Assembly: GCA_024699005.1 (NCBI GenBank)
Contig: JAILQN010000263.1
Coordinates: forward strand, 1 to 15,037
Reading direction: 5' to 3'
DNA: 15,037 nt
From: Clostridia bacterium
GTDB taxonomy: Bacteria > Bacillota_A > Clostridia > Oscillospirales > Acutalibacteraceae
Both the position numbers and the translations under genes were made by a program. The notes below the pieces were generated by a model. The model worked only from the letters and a program-made list of their open reading frames with translations, was not told the DNA's origin and did no database searches. Positions 1-7,514 of the stretch are shown here, piece after piece. Positions within the stretch are counted from its first letter, which is position 1. Every line of letters starts with the position of its first letter.

Positions 1-1487
1 CCGAGACGCTCCGTCTCGCGGCGGTACCACGCCAGAAGGTCGCGCAGTTTGCCCTTGTAGCTCTCCGCGGAGGCGGGAATGAAAGTGCCGCCCAGAACGT
101 CTGATTTTTCGTGGATGACGGGATCATGTCCGCGGAGCTTCAGCACGCGCGCCGCCTCCATGCCGCCGATGCCGCCGCCGATTATATGGACGGTCTTCGG
201 GCTGTTCGTTTTTCTGATATAGTGTTTGTTCCACTGCATCATCTCCGCGTTGACCGCGCAACGCGCGAGATGCAGGGAATCGGACAGATCCTGATCGTTC
301 GGCACGCCCTTATAGTGGCACATATTGAAGCAGCCGTTATGGCAGAGGATGCAGGGGCGGATATCCTCTTCGTTGCCGGCGAGCAGCTTGTTTATCCACT
401 GCGGGTCGGCGAGGAACCGCCTCGCGAAGCCGGCTCCGTCGATCTTGCCTGCCGCTACGGAAGCCGCGGCGACCTCCGGATCCATCCTGCCCGCGCACAC
501 CACCGGGATATCGCAGAACTGTTTTATATGTTCCACGTCGGCGAGGTTGCAGTTCTCCGGCATATAGATGGGAGGATGCGCCCAGTACCAGGCGTCGTAG
601 GTGCCGTTGTCGCAGTTGAGCATATCGTAGCCTGCGTCCTGCAGGAACTTCACCGCGATCTCGGATTCCGACATATCGCGCCCGACTTCCTCATACTCCT
701 CGCCGGGGAGCGCCCCCTGACGGAAGCCCTTCGTTTTGGATACTATGGAATAACGCAGAGATACGGGGAAATCCTTTCCGCACTCTTTTTTGATAGCCTT
801 TACTATCTCCGCGGCAAAGCGGTAGCGGTTCTCCAGGGAGCCGCCGTATTCGTCGGTGCGTTTGTTGACGTATTTCAGGGCGAACTGATCCAGCAGATAG
901 CCCTCGTGCACCGCGTGTATCTCCACGCCGTCCACGCCGGCGTCCTTACAGAGCTTCGCGCTTTTTGCGAACGCGTCTATGATCTCCTGTATCTCAGCCT
1001 TGGTCATCTCGCGGGAGGGAACCTTGTCCGACCAGCGGTTGGGCGAGGCGGAGGGCGCCGCGGTGATGCGGTCCAGATCCATAAACGGTTTGCTTATTTT
1101 ACGCAGGACGGGGTTCGTATACAGCGTTTCCATCATCTCGCTGATGGTGAAGGAACGTCCGAACCCTGCGGTCAGCTGTATGAACAGCTTGGCGCCGGTC
1201 TTGTGGAATTCCGGCATCCATTCGGCGAGGTCGCGGTACATCTTTTTGTTTTTGTGCAGCCACGTGCCGAGCATGGGATTATATACCGGCTGGCAGCCCG
1301 GCAGCAGCAGCCCGCAGCCGCCCTTCGCCACTTCCATTATGAAGCGCGCGCCGGCTTTATCAAAGTGGTTTTTCTCCATCCATCCGAACAGGTTCGTTCC
1401 GCCCATACTGGTCAGCACGAATCTGTTTTTAATCTCGCAGTTCCCTATTTTCCAGGGAGTAAGCAAAGGCTCAAGAGACTTTTTCAT
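1..1487 (-). CDS. Old Yellow Enzyme / 2,4-dienoyl-CoA reductase-like FMN, Fe-S, FAD oxidoreductase (C-terminus cut by window)
   Basis: About 495 codons are visible and the C-terminus lies beyond the window start; family members are usually 640-680 residues. The N-terminal FMN TIM barrel covers roughly residues 1-370 and contains HEGYLLDQF (194-202) and NKRTDEYGGSLENRYRF (208-224), the active-site stretch typical of enoate reductases. An iron-sulfur segment follows: CxxCxxxC at C379, C382 and C386 and a later ARCAVN (C410). The loop between the third and fourth cysteines is longer than in E. coli FadH. A dinucleotide-binding GGGIGG (437-442) then opens the FAD/NAD(P) domain. Known members reduce C=C bonds of enoyl-CoAs, enoates or bile-acid intermediates with NAD(P)H; the substrate here cannot be read from sequence. 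The ATG at 1487 is preceded by AAAGGA at 7-nt spacing. It follows the aconitase-X genes in the same direction but across a 320-nt gap holding a repeat element, so co-transcription is uncertain. Family call strong, substrate unknown. Confidence 0.9.
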   Translation of the reverse strand, partial: MKKSLEPLLTPWKIGNCEIKNRFVLTSMGGTNLFGWMEKNHFDKAGARFIMEVAKGGCGLLLPGCQPVYNPMLGTWLHKNKKMYRDLAEWMPEFHKTGAKLFIQLTAGFGRSFTISEMMETLYTNPVLRKISKPFMDLDRITAAPSASPNRWSDKVPSREMTKAEIQEIIDAFAKSAKLCKDAGVDGVEIHAVHEGYLLDQFALKYVNKRTDEYGGSLENRYRFAAEIVKAIKKECGKDFPVSLRYSIVSKTKGFRQGALPGEEYEEVGRDMSESEIAVKFLQDAGYDMLNCDNGTYDAWYWAHPPIYMPENCNLADVEHIKQFCDIPVVCAGRMDPEVAAASVAAGKIDGAGFARRFLADPQWINKLLAGNEEDIRPCILCHNGCFNMCHYKGVPNDQDLSDSLHLARCAVNAEMMQWNKHYIRKTNSPKTVHIIGGGIGGMEAARVLKLRGHDPVIHEKSDVLGGTFIPASAESYKGKLRDLLAWYRRETERL

Positions 1488-1529
1488 AACGTATCCTTTC
1501 TGTTTTTCATCAGAGAAAACGGCTGTCAT

Positions 1530-1761
1530 AATGTGCAATTTGCAATGTGCAATGTGCAATTATGGTTCATTTTTGCTGAAGCAAAAATGTTATATCAGCG
1601 CGCTGAAGATGTATTCATCAAAACAGTTCTTTCCGCGATAATTCTCTTCTGACAGTGATCCGTTTCCGGGGCGGTGAAATCTTTGTTTTGTACTTTCTGT
1701 GACGCGATTGCACATTGCACATTGCTAATTGCACATTATATATAATTGCAAATTGCACATT
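1530..1761. repeat. MITE-like intergenic element with heptamer-built terminal inverted repeats
   Basis: The two ends are perfect 17-bp inverted repeats: AATGTGCAATTTGCAAT at 1530-1546 and its reverse complement at 1745-1761. Both ends continue inward as 7-bp repeats. On the left, ATGTGCA, ATTTGCA, ATGTGCA, ATGTGCA run in unbroken register from 1531 to 1558; on the right, the same heptamers in opposite orientation fill about 1707-1761, interrupted by a short TA-rich stretch. The interior (about 150 bp) has no convincing gene and contains a small perfect hairpin. Size, inverted ends and non-coding interior suggest a non-autonomous mobile or dispersed repeat. I see no clear target-site duplication. 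It fills most of the gap between the small aconitase-X subunit and the oxidoreductase gene. Confidence 0.65.
1568..1589. other. Perfect small hairpin inside the repeat element
   Basis: CATTTTTGC (1568-1576), loop TGAA, GCAAAAATG (1581-1589) form a perfect 9-bp stem with a 4-nt loop. No clear U-tract follows on either strand, so it does not read as a standard terminator. It is probably a structural part of the surrounding repeat. Confidence 0.6.
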
Positions 1762-1771
1762 TAATCAACAC

Positions 1772-1790
1772 GCCGTCCGAAACGGACAGC
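1772..1790 (-). terminator. Weak hairpin downstream of the small aconitase-X gene
   Basis: Read on the minus strand, GCTGTCCG, a TTT loop and CGGACGGC form an 8-pair stem (one G-U) about 20 nt after the small-subunit stop. What follows, GTGTTGATT, is only moderately T-rich, so termination may be partial and some read-through into the oxidoreductase gene is possible. Confidence 0.35.
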
Positions 1791-1809
1791 CGCAACTTAT
1801 TTGCCGCCG

Positions 1810-2274
1810 TCAGCCCACCGTAACCATTCCGTCCTCGCCGACGGTTATACTGTCCCCGTCTTTGACGTACTCAAGAAATTCCGGGCCGAGGCAGTCAACG
1901 ACCGGCATGGGGCTCTCGGACCATACCGCGGAGAGCGCGGCTCCTGCGGCGGCAAGGGAGTCGATGTGTTCCGAGAACAGCAGACACGCGGGGCATTTGC
2001 CCATCACGTTGGCGGTGTACAGGATCATCCCGCCGGTGGTGGAGCCTATAGTCTGCGGCAGGCAGAGAGCCTTCCCCTGCATCGGCTTGCGGTAAAGATC
2101 TTTGTTGTTCTGATCGTCACATTCGGTCTGCTTATATTTATTCCCTATCACGGGCAGTTCGCCGAACTGCAGCGCGCCCTGGAACGACGCAAGGGTATTG
2201 AATCCGCCGTGAGAAACGAGCGCGGGAGCGGTGCAGGAACCGGCTACCACCGTGCGTCCTTTGAACTGTTTCAT
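1810..2274 (-). CDS. Aconitase X small (swivel) subunit, DUF126 type
   Basis: 154 residues, the usual size for the stand-alone swivel domain of aconitase X. The N-terminal GRTVVAGSCTAPALVSHGGF (6-25) and the central IGSTTGGMILYTANVMGK (76-93) match the family pattern. The serine of the GST motif lies in the loop this domain contributes to the active site. The family dehydrates small hydroxy acids; characterised members are cis-3-hydroxy-L-proline dehydratase in bacteria and mevalonate-5-phosphate dehydratase in archaea. The ATG is one base after the large-subunit stop (TAAGATG), and a strong AAAGGAGGT overlaps the end of the large-subunit gene, so the two are translationally coupled. The residues between about 45 and 70 are unusually polar. 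The substrate is not determinable from the window. Confidence 0.85.
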   Translation of the reverse strand: MKQFKGRTVVAGSCTAPALVSHGGFNTLASFQGALQFGELPVIGNKYKQTECDDQNNKDLYRKPMQGKALCLPQTIGSTTGGMILYTANVMGKCPACLLFSEHIDSLAAAGAALSAVWSESPMPVVDCLGPEFLEYVKDGDSITVGEDGMVTVG

Positions 2275-2275
2275 C

Positions 2276-3565
2276 TTACCTGACCTCCTTTGTGATAATG
2301 GAAACTATATCTTCGCTCTTGTAGTAGCGGGCTGTGGTGTAGGTGCGCAGCTTATTTGAATTGGTGATGACCGGCATAGCCTTTGCCAGCGGGTTGTTCA
2401 TATACATGAGCGGGCAGATATAACTGACCGTAACGCCTGCGGCTTTCAGACGCTCTGCGTCCGGGGTGGCGTTCCATTTCTCCAGAACGCCCGGAGCGGC
2501 GGTGAACACCGTAGGCACCGAGACTTTGGATCTGCCGTTTTTGCCGAGGGACTCGCAGATATTATCCGTCCACTCCTTCAGCTGCGCCAGGGACAGATGC
2601 GGGCAGCCGACAAAGCAAAGCTTCGGTTTCGCGTCGGATTTCTTCCACATCACGGGATAGTTCTTATAGACGCGCTCCAGTTCAGCGTCGTCTATAACGT
2701 AGGTCTGAGCGTCCTCCGCGATAAGCTTCTCTCCCAGTTCCACCGCCTCGGGAGTAAGATTTTCGATATGGTAAAGACCGACCGCGCCGTTGGAAGCGGT
2801 AGCTGCGCCGAAGTCCTTGAGATATGAACAGGTATCGTCGTCACGCTCCGTTCCGAGCCACTTGTCCAGGCCTTTGATATACGGCACGTCCTCCACGACC
2901 TTCATGCCGATGGCGGAACCCAGGATCTGCGCCTCCGGTTTTTTTGAAGTCTTTACTTCGATTATCCACTTCGCCTTCCTGCCCTCGTCTGTCAGAAGCC
3001 CGAAATAAGGCACGTAACCGACTATCGAACCGAACAGCTCTATAATACCGGAGTTGCGGTTGCAACGCGCGCCGAGCACGGAGTTCGCGTACACGACGGC
3101 AGAACTCTCCGCCCAGGAGAGGATCTCGCCCTTTTCCGGCTTGTTGCCGACCTCGTCCATATAGCAGGTGCAGGTATAGGCGTCCTTATCCTGCAGACCG
3201 AGCTTTTTGAGCTGTTTATCGTAAGCCTCCTGCTCGGAATACATGAACTTTTTGAAAACGAAGTTCTGCAGAAAATTCGCAGGAACGTTGGGATCCAGGG
3301 GCTTGGGATCCACGGAGAATTTCTGCCCCGACAGCGCGCCGCCGTCGATGAGCGTGTCCATAAGGTCGTAGATGGGTTTCATCACTTTCAGCCCGAAGCT
3401 GGTGACCAGATGTCCCATTGTCGACGTGACCGGGACCATTTTTTCAGCCTCGAACGCGTCGCCGTAAAGAACGAGCGTCTTCATGACTTTCGCCATGACT
3501 TCGCCCTTGCCGCCGTTCAGGATATCTTCCTGCTCCGGTGTCAGTTTCATTTTGTACTCAAACAT
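2276..3565 (-). CDS. Aconitase X catalytic (large) subunit, DUF521 type
   Basis: 429 residues, about the usual length for the separate large subunit. Recognisable blocks are TCTCYMDEVGNKPEKGE (131-147), WAESSAVVYANSVLGARCNR (151-170), GYVPYFGLLTDEGRKAKW (183-200) and VGCPHLS (319-325). C134, C321 and C384 are candidate iron or iron-sulfur ligands by position; that assignment is inference. With the small subunit it should form a metal-dependent hydro-lyase in the cytoplasm. Likely substrates from known members are cis-3-hydroxy-L-proline or a similar small hydroxy acid, but bacterial subfamilies are not all characterised. The start at 3565 (MFEYKMKL) is chosen over a TTG six codons upstream because AGGAGAGG lies 7 nt before this ATG and would fall inside the longer version. 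A sigma-A-like promoter at 3599-3627 drives it. Confidence 0.88.
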   Translation of the reverse strand: MFEYKMKLTPEQEDILNGGKGEVMAKVMKTLVLYGDAFEAEKMVPVTSTMGHLVTSFGLKVMKPIYDLMDTLIDGGALSGQKFSVDPKPLDPNVPANFLQNFVFKKFMYSEQEAYDKQLKKLGLQDKDAYTCTCYMDEVGNKPEKGEILSWAESSAVVYANSVLGARCNRNSGIIELFGSIVGYVPYFGLLTDEGRKAKWIIEVKTSKKPEAQILGSAIGMKVVEDVPYIKGLDKWLGTERDDDTCSYLKDFGAATASNGAVGLYHIENLTPEAVELGEKLIAEDAQTYVIDDAELERVYKNYPVMWKKSDAKPKLCFVGCPHLSLAQLKEWTDNICESLGKNGRSKVSVPTVFTAAPGVLEKWNATPDAERLKAAGVTVSYICPLMYMNNPLAKAMPVITNSNKLRTYTTARYYKSEDIVSIITKEVR

Positions 3566-3598
3566 TGGATCGCCTCTCCTCAATAGTGATTTTATATA

Positions 3599-3627
3599 AT
3601 TATACTGTTATTACAGCTAAAAATCAA
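3599..3627 (-). promoter_or_regulatory. Sigma-A-type promoter of the aconitase-X genes
   Basis: On the minus strand, TTGATT (3622-3627), a 17-nt spacer and TATAAT (3599-3604). The -10 ends 33 nt upstream of the ATG at 3565. The -35 overlaps the T-rich tail of the preceding terminator. Confidence 0.7.
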
Positions 3628-3665
3628 GGAATAAGTTATGACAACAGAGATCATAACTTATTCCT
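3619..3665 (-). terminator. Terminator of the ABC exporter operon, including its stop codon
   Basis: A perfect 15-bp inverted repeat: AGGAATAAGTTATGA on the minus strand (3665-3651), a 9-nt loop and TCATAACTTATTCCT (3641-3627), followed by TGATTTTT. The TAA stop of ABC2 (3660-3658) lies inside the upstream arm. The stem is AT-rich, so it may be modest in strength despite its length. Confidence 0.7.
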
Positions 3666-5382
3666 GATCTGTGATATGTATGATCGTATCCGCGCGTGAG
3701 CTGATACTGTCTCTGTGTGAAATCAGGATCACGCTGCTATCCCGGGCGATTTTTCGGATCTGTTCAAACAGACGTTCCTCTTCATCATGATCCACGAACG
3801 AAAACGCCTCGTCCAGAACAATTATCCTGCTTTTACGGAAAAGAGCCCTTGCCAGCAGGATCTGCTGCACCTCGCCGTCGGAAAACACAGACTGTCCCGC
3901 TGTGCACATGGTCTCAAAGCCCTGCGGCAGAGATGCGATACAATCCTCAATACCGGCAGCCTTTGCAGCCTCATATAACGCGTCCGGTTCCGCATCGGTC
4001 TGCGGATAACTGATATTATCAGCTATTGTCGCATCGAAAAGAACAGACTGCTGACTGATCACGGAAAACATCCCGCGATAATTTTGCAGATCCATGTTGC
4101 TTATGTCCCTGTCCGCGTAACGGATCTGACCGCCCTGCGGCATGTAGAACCTGAGCAAAAGGTTCAGCAGCGTCGTTTTTCCCACGCCTGTCGCCCCGAC
4201 CAACGCTGTGATCCCCCGTTCCGGGATAACACACGAAAAATCGCGGAATACGAACGTGCTGCCCGTCGGATACCGGAAAGTTATGTTATCGAAGCATATC
4301 GCTCCTTCTTCAACCGGAACGTCATAGGCACCTGAGTCGGATCCCTCGGCGGGGATCTGCAGAAAAGAATCCAGATCTCTCATGGCATGCGCCATTGTCC
4401 CGAACGCGGAAAAGATCTGAGCCGAATCCGACAACGGACGTTCCTCTTTCAATACGTAAAAGATAACGGAGATCAGCGCGCCTACCGTCAGACCATTATC
4501 CGGACCGTCCCTGACTCCGACCGCAAGAGCTGCCGCAAGCGCCGTGCCCAGAAGGAACTTCGGCAGTAATTGCTGCAGAGAACCGTACAATGCCCGGCTG
4601 CGCAGGAGCTTCGCGCCGGCTCTTTCCGCCGTCTCATATGACGCGGCTGCGCTCTCCGCCGCGCCGGATGCGCGGATGTCCGGAATATGCTGAAACAGCT
4701 CCGCAACCGGAACGCTTTCTGCCGTATAACTTACCCTCTTCGGGATAAGCAGCATCCGCCTGATCAGTTCGTACAGCGGGAAAACAAGCAGCAGTATCAT
4801 TGCGATCATCGGATCTATAGTGAACAGAGTGATCTGGATCGCTGCGAGCAGAAAAACCTGCGGCAGCCCCTGTGAAAATACGATATTCAGACTCTGACCG
4901 ACCGTGTCGATCCTCTCCGTCGCAAGTCTTTCCGTTGATTCCCAGGACCGGGAATTCAAAAAATCGGCTTTTACGGACAGGATATGTCCCGCGATCTGTT
5001 CACGCAGCCGATGCGTAAGGGAAGAACAGATGCCCGAGGATATAAATCCCTGAAAAACCGACAGGACCGCGCCGGCAAGCAGCAGACCCGCTGCCTGCAG
5101 CAGCAAAGGAATAATCTGATCCGTATCGACCTGCGAAGAGCCTTTGATGATCGAAGAAAACATAACGTTCGCGAAAAGATCGATCACCTGTCCGATCAGT
5201 TTCGGGATCCTGATAAAAACCCACGCGCTTAATGCCGAAGAAAGCAGGAACACGGCGACCCGAAGCGAATAAGGGCGCAGCCGGCGGATGACGGGACCGA
5301 CATCCGACAGCCGGACTCCGTCTGAGCTTTCCTGTGTTTCCGCGTCAAAAGACATTCGAAAGGTCCCGCTTCTGTCAGCCAC
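3658..5382 (-). CDS. Heterodimeric ABC exporter half, canonical Walker B and degenerate signature (ABC2)
   Basis: 574 residues: six predicted membrane segments (about 39-58, 93-115, 168-188, 190-208, 273-290, 297-312), then a nucleotide-binding domain. ATPase motifs are A-loop Y371, Walker A GATGVGKT (396-403), Q-loop ISQQS (442-446), Walker B IIVLDEA with catalytic E525, and H-loop H556. The signature is FSDGE (500-504) instead of LSGGQ. This is the half with intact catalytic residues and a broken signature, as TM288 is in TM287/288, so it should pair with ABC1. The GTG start at 5382 directly abuts the ABC1 stop (TGAGTG), with GGGGGA about 8 nt upstream; an ATG at 5355 is an alternative and would shorten it by nine codons. 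An upstream ATG at 5390 is out of frame. The cargo is unknown; this fold exports drugs, peptides or lipids. Confidence 0.92.
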   Translation of the reverse strand: MADRSGTFRMSFDAETQESSDGVRLSDVGPVIRRLRPYSLRVAVFLLSSALSAWVFIRIPKLIGQVIDLFANVMFSSIIKGSSQVDTDQIIPLLLQAAGLLLAGAVLSVFQGFISSGICSSLTHRLREQIAGHILSVKADFLNSRSWESTERLATERIDTVGQSLNIVFSQGLPQVFLLAAIQITLFTIDPMIAMILLLVFPLYELIRRMLLIPKRVSYTAESVPVAELFQHIPDIRASGAAESAAASYETAERAGAKLLRSRALYGSLQQLLPKFLLGTALAAALAVGVRDGPDNGLTVGALISVIFYVLKEERPLSDSAQIFSAFGTMAHAMRDLDSFLQIPAEGSDSGAYDVPVEEGAICFDNITFRYPTGSTFVFRDFSCVIPERGITALVGATGVGKTTLLNLLLRFYMPQGGQIRYADRDISNMDLQNYRGMFSVISQQSVLFDATIADNISYPQTDAEPDALYEAAKAAGIEDCIASLPQGFETMCTAGQSVFSDGEVQQILLARALFRKSRIIVLDEAFSFVDHDEEERLFEQIRKIARDSSVILISHRDSISSRADTIIHITDQE

Positions 5383-7503
5383 TCAGACATTCCCCCTTTC
5401 GTCGCTTATTTCGATCCGGTCGCGATAAAAGGTGATCTTCCGGTCAAATTCCGGCAGATCGGCCAGATCCTGTGTGATAAGGAAAACGACCGCATTATCT
5501 TTCAGCGCGGCGATCCGGTCAAGTATCCTTCTGCGGACCCCGTGATCGACTGAGGTCAGACAATCGTCAAATATATAGATCCCGCCTTTCCTAGCAAATC
5601 CAGCCGCCATTGAAAGCCGGCTGCGCTGACCGCCGCTGTAGGATGTGCCGGCATTTTCCAGCATCACATCGAGCCCCGACATGCCGGATGGCAAAAAACC
5701 GCATTCGGCTTTTTCCAATGCATCCAGAAGTATGTTGTCATCATCCGGCGCGCCATGCATACGGAAGTTTTCCCGCACGGATGCGGAATACAGAACCGGC
5801 TGACTGACTGCTCGCACGACCGTGTCCGACGGATAACCGGCGGAAAAAGAGACAACGTCAACGCCGTTGATCATTGCTTTTCCCTCGGCGGGCTCGAATT
5901 CGCGCATCAGCACATCGAAGATCAGGGACTTCCCGGTCCCGGTGCCGCCCGTTATCAGTGTAAGGGTACCGCGTTCTGCCGTAAAATTCACTTCAGGAGA
6001 GCCGGGGAACAACCGGACAGCAGAAAACGTCACCTCGCGGACCGTACCGGGCACAGAAGTATTGTTCTCATATTTCTTTGATTCCGGTTCGGTCGATAAG
6101 ATAGTGTCGATATCCCGCAATGCGACGACCGCCTTCGGCGCGAATATCACTGTCAGCCCGAGCATCATGAACGCTGTCGTTACCAGTATCGCATACTGCG
6201 TATAAGTCAGTATGGAACCGATGCTGATCATATCGGAAGACAGCATACTGTTCATACCCAGCGCGACCACGAGCGCCGTCAGCAGATTGACCGTCAGCCC
6301 CGCCGCGCTCAGTCCGACAAGCACCGCGCGCAGCACAAACAGTTCGTCTTTGCGTATGCTTTCCGAAGCCTGCGACAGCATACGGTTTTCATACGACTGC
6401 GCCCCGCTGTTTCTGACGGTGAACATCTGCCGGAGCAGCGTCCTGACGCGCGCGGAATAGGACTCATAGTTTTTCTGCATACGGTAATACCGGTTTTTTG
6501 CTATATGATAGATCAGCGTCACCGCGGAAATGATGAATCCCGCGCTGCACAGAATCACTACGCCGAAAGTCGGGCTTTTCCGGAAGGTCAGGACGCTTCC
6601 GGCGATCGCAAGCACAGGCGCGTAGAACAATATCCGGAATCCGTACCGGATGGACATGCCTATCTGAGTCACTCCGTCCCGGTGTACAAAACGCAGGTGC
6701 GCAGGCGTCCGGGAAGATAACTCTCTTTTACCGAAACGCATACAGATACGCAGAAGCAGGGACCGGAGTTCCGATTCCGCGTTGACGGAGAGCCTTGCCA
6801 CAAGCAGATCCGCGGCAAAAGCCGAAGCGAACTGCAAAGCCGCGCAAAGAATGAGCAGCGCTGCGGTTTTAGTCACGAACTCCGACCGCGAAACGTCGGT
6901 ATCCAGTCCGGCGTCTTCATAAATATACGGGATGAGCAGAGCCGCCATCTGCTTTTTCAAAGCGGGTTCAGCCTGTTCCGCTTCCCGGAACAGAGACCCG
7001 ATCTGAGAGGGTGTCAGGGAGACCGACTGAGCATACAGGATCATCGACGCAAGGGAGACCCGGTCGGCAAGCGCATCGAAATCATACTGTTCCAGTCTGC
7101 CGGATTCCCTTGCCGCCAGGATCACCGTCCATACGGCGTTGCGGTACAGTTCCGCTGCTTCTGCCCTGTCGGCGTCGGGCAGAAGATAATAACAGCCGGT
7201 CTTGCCCTGATAAGCGTCCGGTATCGGTTCCGGCATCTCATCCGCAGTCCCGTACCATCCGGCAAGTTCATCGCTCTGCGCGTCCGGCAGAGTCTGCAGC
7301 AGGAAATCGAAGGTGTTTGCGCTCAGTACAAACGGCACGTCTTCCTTATAGCCCTGACCCAGAGCGCCGGTATCGATCATATCGCCGAGCAGGGCAGGCG
7401 CCGCCAAAGAAAAAAAAGCCTGTGCGCTCAGCAGCAAGGCGCTGAACACACAAGCGATCCTGTGATTTTTCAAAAGCCCGGTCAATCGTCTGATCTGACG
7501 CAT
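5383..7503 (-). CDS. Heterodimeric ABC exporter half with large external insert, degenerate Walker B (ABC1)
   Basis: 706 residues, longer than the usual ~580 because about 170 residues are inserted between the first membrane segment (15-38) and the second (about 211-232); this insert should lie outside the membrane. Later segments are near 291-306, 312-333, 392-416 and 425-453. NBD motifs are Walker A GGTGTGKS (519-526), Q568 and a canonical signature YSGGQ (622-626). Walker B is IYIFDD, with D647 in place of the catalytic Glu, and Q678 replaces the H-loop His. These defects complement those of ABC2 and predict one degenerate and one catalytic ATP site per heterodimer. The ATG is 11 nt after the ZR1 stop, with no good Shine-Dalgarno sequence, so translation may be coupled. 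Codons 17-33 hold a terminator-like hairpin plus eight T. Similar external inserts occur in other clostridial exporters. Confidence 0.92.
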   Translation of the reverse strand: MRQIRRLTGLLKNHRIACVFSALLLSAQAFFSLAAPALLGDMIDTGALGQGYKEDVPFVLSANTFDFLLQTLPDAQSDELAGWYGTADEMPEPIPDAYQGKTGCYYLLPDADRAEAAELYRNAVWTVILAARESGRLEQYDFDALADRVSLASMILYAQSVSLTPSQIGSLFREAEQAEPALKKQMAALLIPYIYEDAGLDTDVSRSEFVTKTAALLILCAALQFASAFAADLLVARLSVNAESELRSLLLRICMRFGKRELSSRTPAHLRFVHRDGVTQIGMSIRYGFRILFYAPVLAIAGSVLTFRKSPTFGVVILCSAGFIISAVTLIYHIAKNRYYRMQKNYESYSARVRTLLRQMFTVRNSGAQSYENRMLSQASESIRKDELFVLRAVLVGLSAAGLTVNLLTALVVALGMNSMLSSDMISIGSILTYTQYAILVTTAFMMLGLTVIFAPKAVVALRDIDTILSTEPESKKYENNTSVPGTVREVTFSAVRLFPGSPEVNFTAERGTLTLITGGTGTGKSLIFDVLMREFEPAEGKAMINGVDVVSFSAGYPSDTVVRAVSQPVLYSASVRENFRMHGAPDDDNILLDALEKAECGFLPSGMSGLDVMLENAGTSYSGGQRSRLSMAAGFARKGGIYIFDDCLTSVDHGVRRRILDRIAALKDNAVVFLITQDLADLPEFDRKITFYRDRIEISDERGNV
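7410..7455 (-). promoter_or_regulatory. Terminator-like hairpin inside the start of ABC1 (candidate attenuator)
   Basis: On the minus-strand RNA, GCUUGUGUGUUCAGC (7455-7441), loop GCCUUGCU and GCUGAGCGCACAGGC (7432-7418) pair along all 15 positions (12 Watson-Crick, three G-U), followed at once by eight U (7417-7410). This is the form of an intrinsic terminator, yet it lies 49-94 nt into the coding sequence. A relic copy at 9218-9262 keeps the same structure with compensatory changes. A role as an attenuator between ZR1 and ABC1 is inference. Confidence 0.5.
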
Positions 7504-7514
7504 TTCAAAACGGC

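Noticed and set aside
111..1652. A 513-codon open frame on the plus strand
   Set aside because: It is the antisense shadow of the oxidoreductase gene; the minus-strand frame has clear FMN, Fe-S and FAD motifs and a ribosome binding site, while this one has no recognisable domain.
1530..1761. CRISPR or origin iterons
   Set aside because: The 7-bp repeats are too short and lack spacers for CRISPR, and the inverted arrangement with no replication gene nearby does not support an origin.
5330..5390. ATG at 5390 as the start of ABC2
   Set aside because: It is out of frame with the ABC2 coding sequence; the in-frame choices are the GTG at 5382 and the ATG at 5355.
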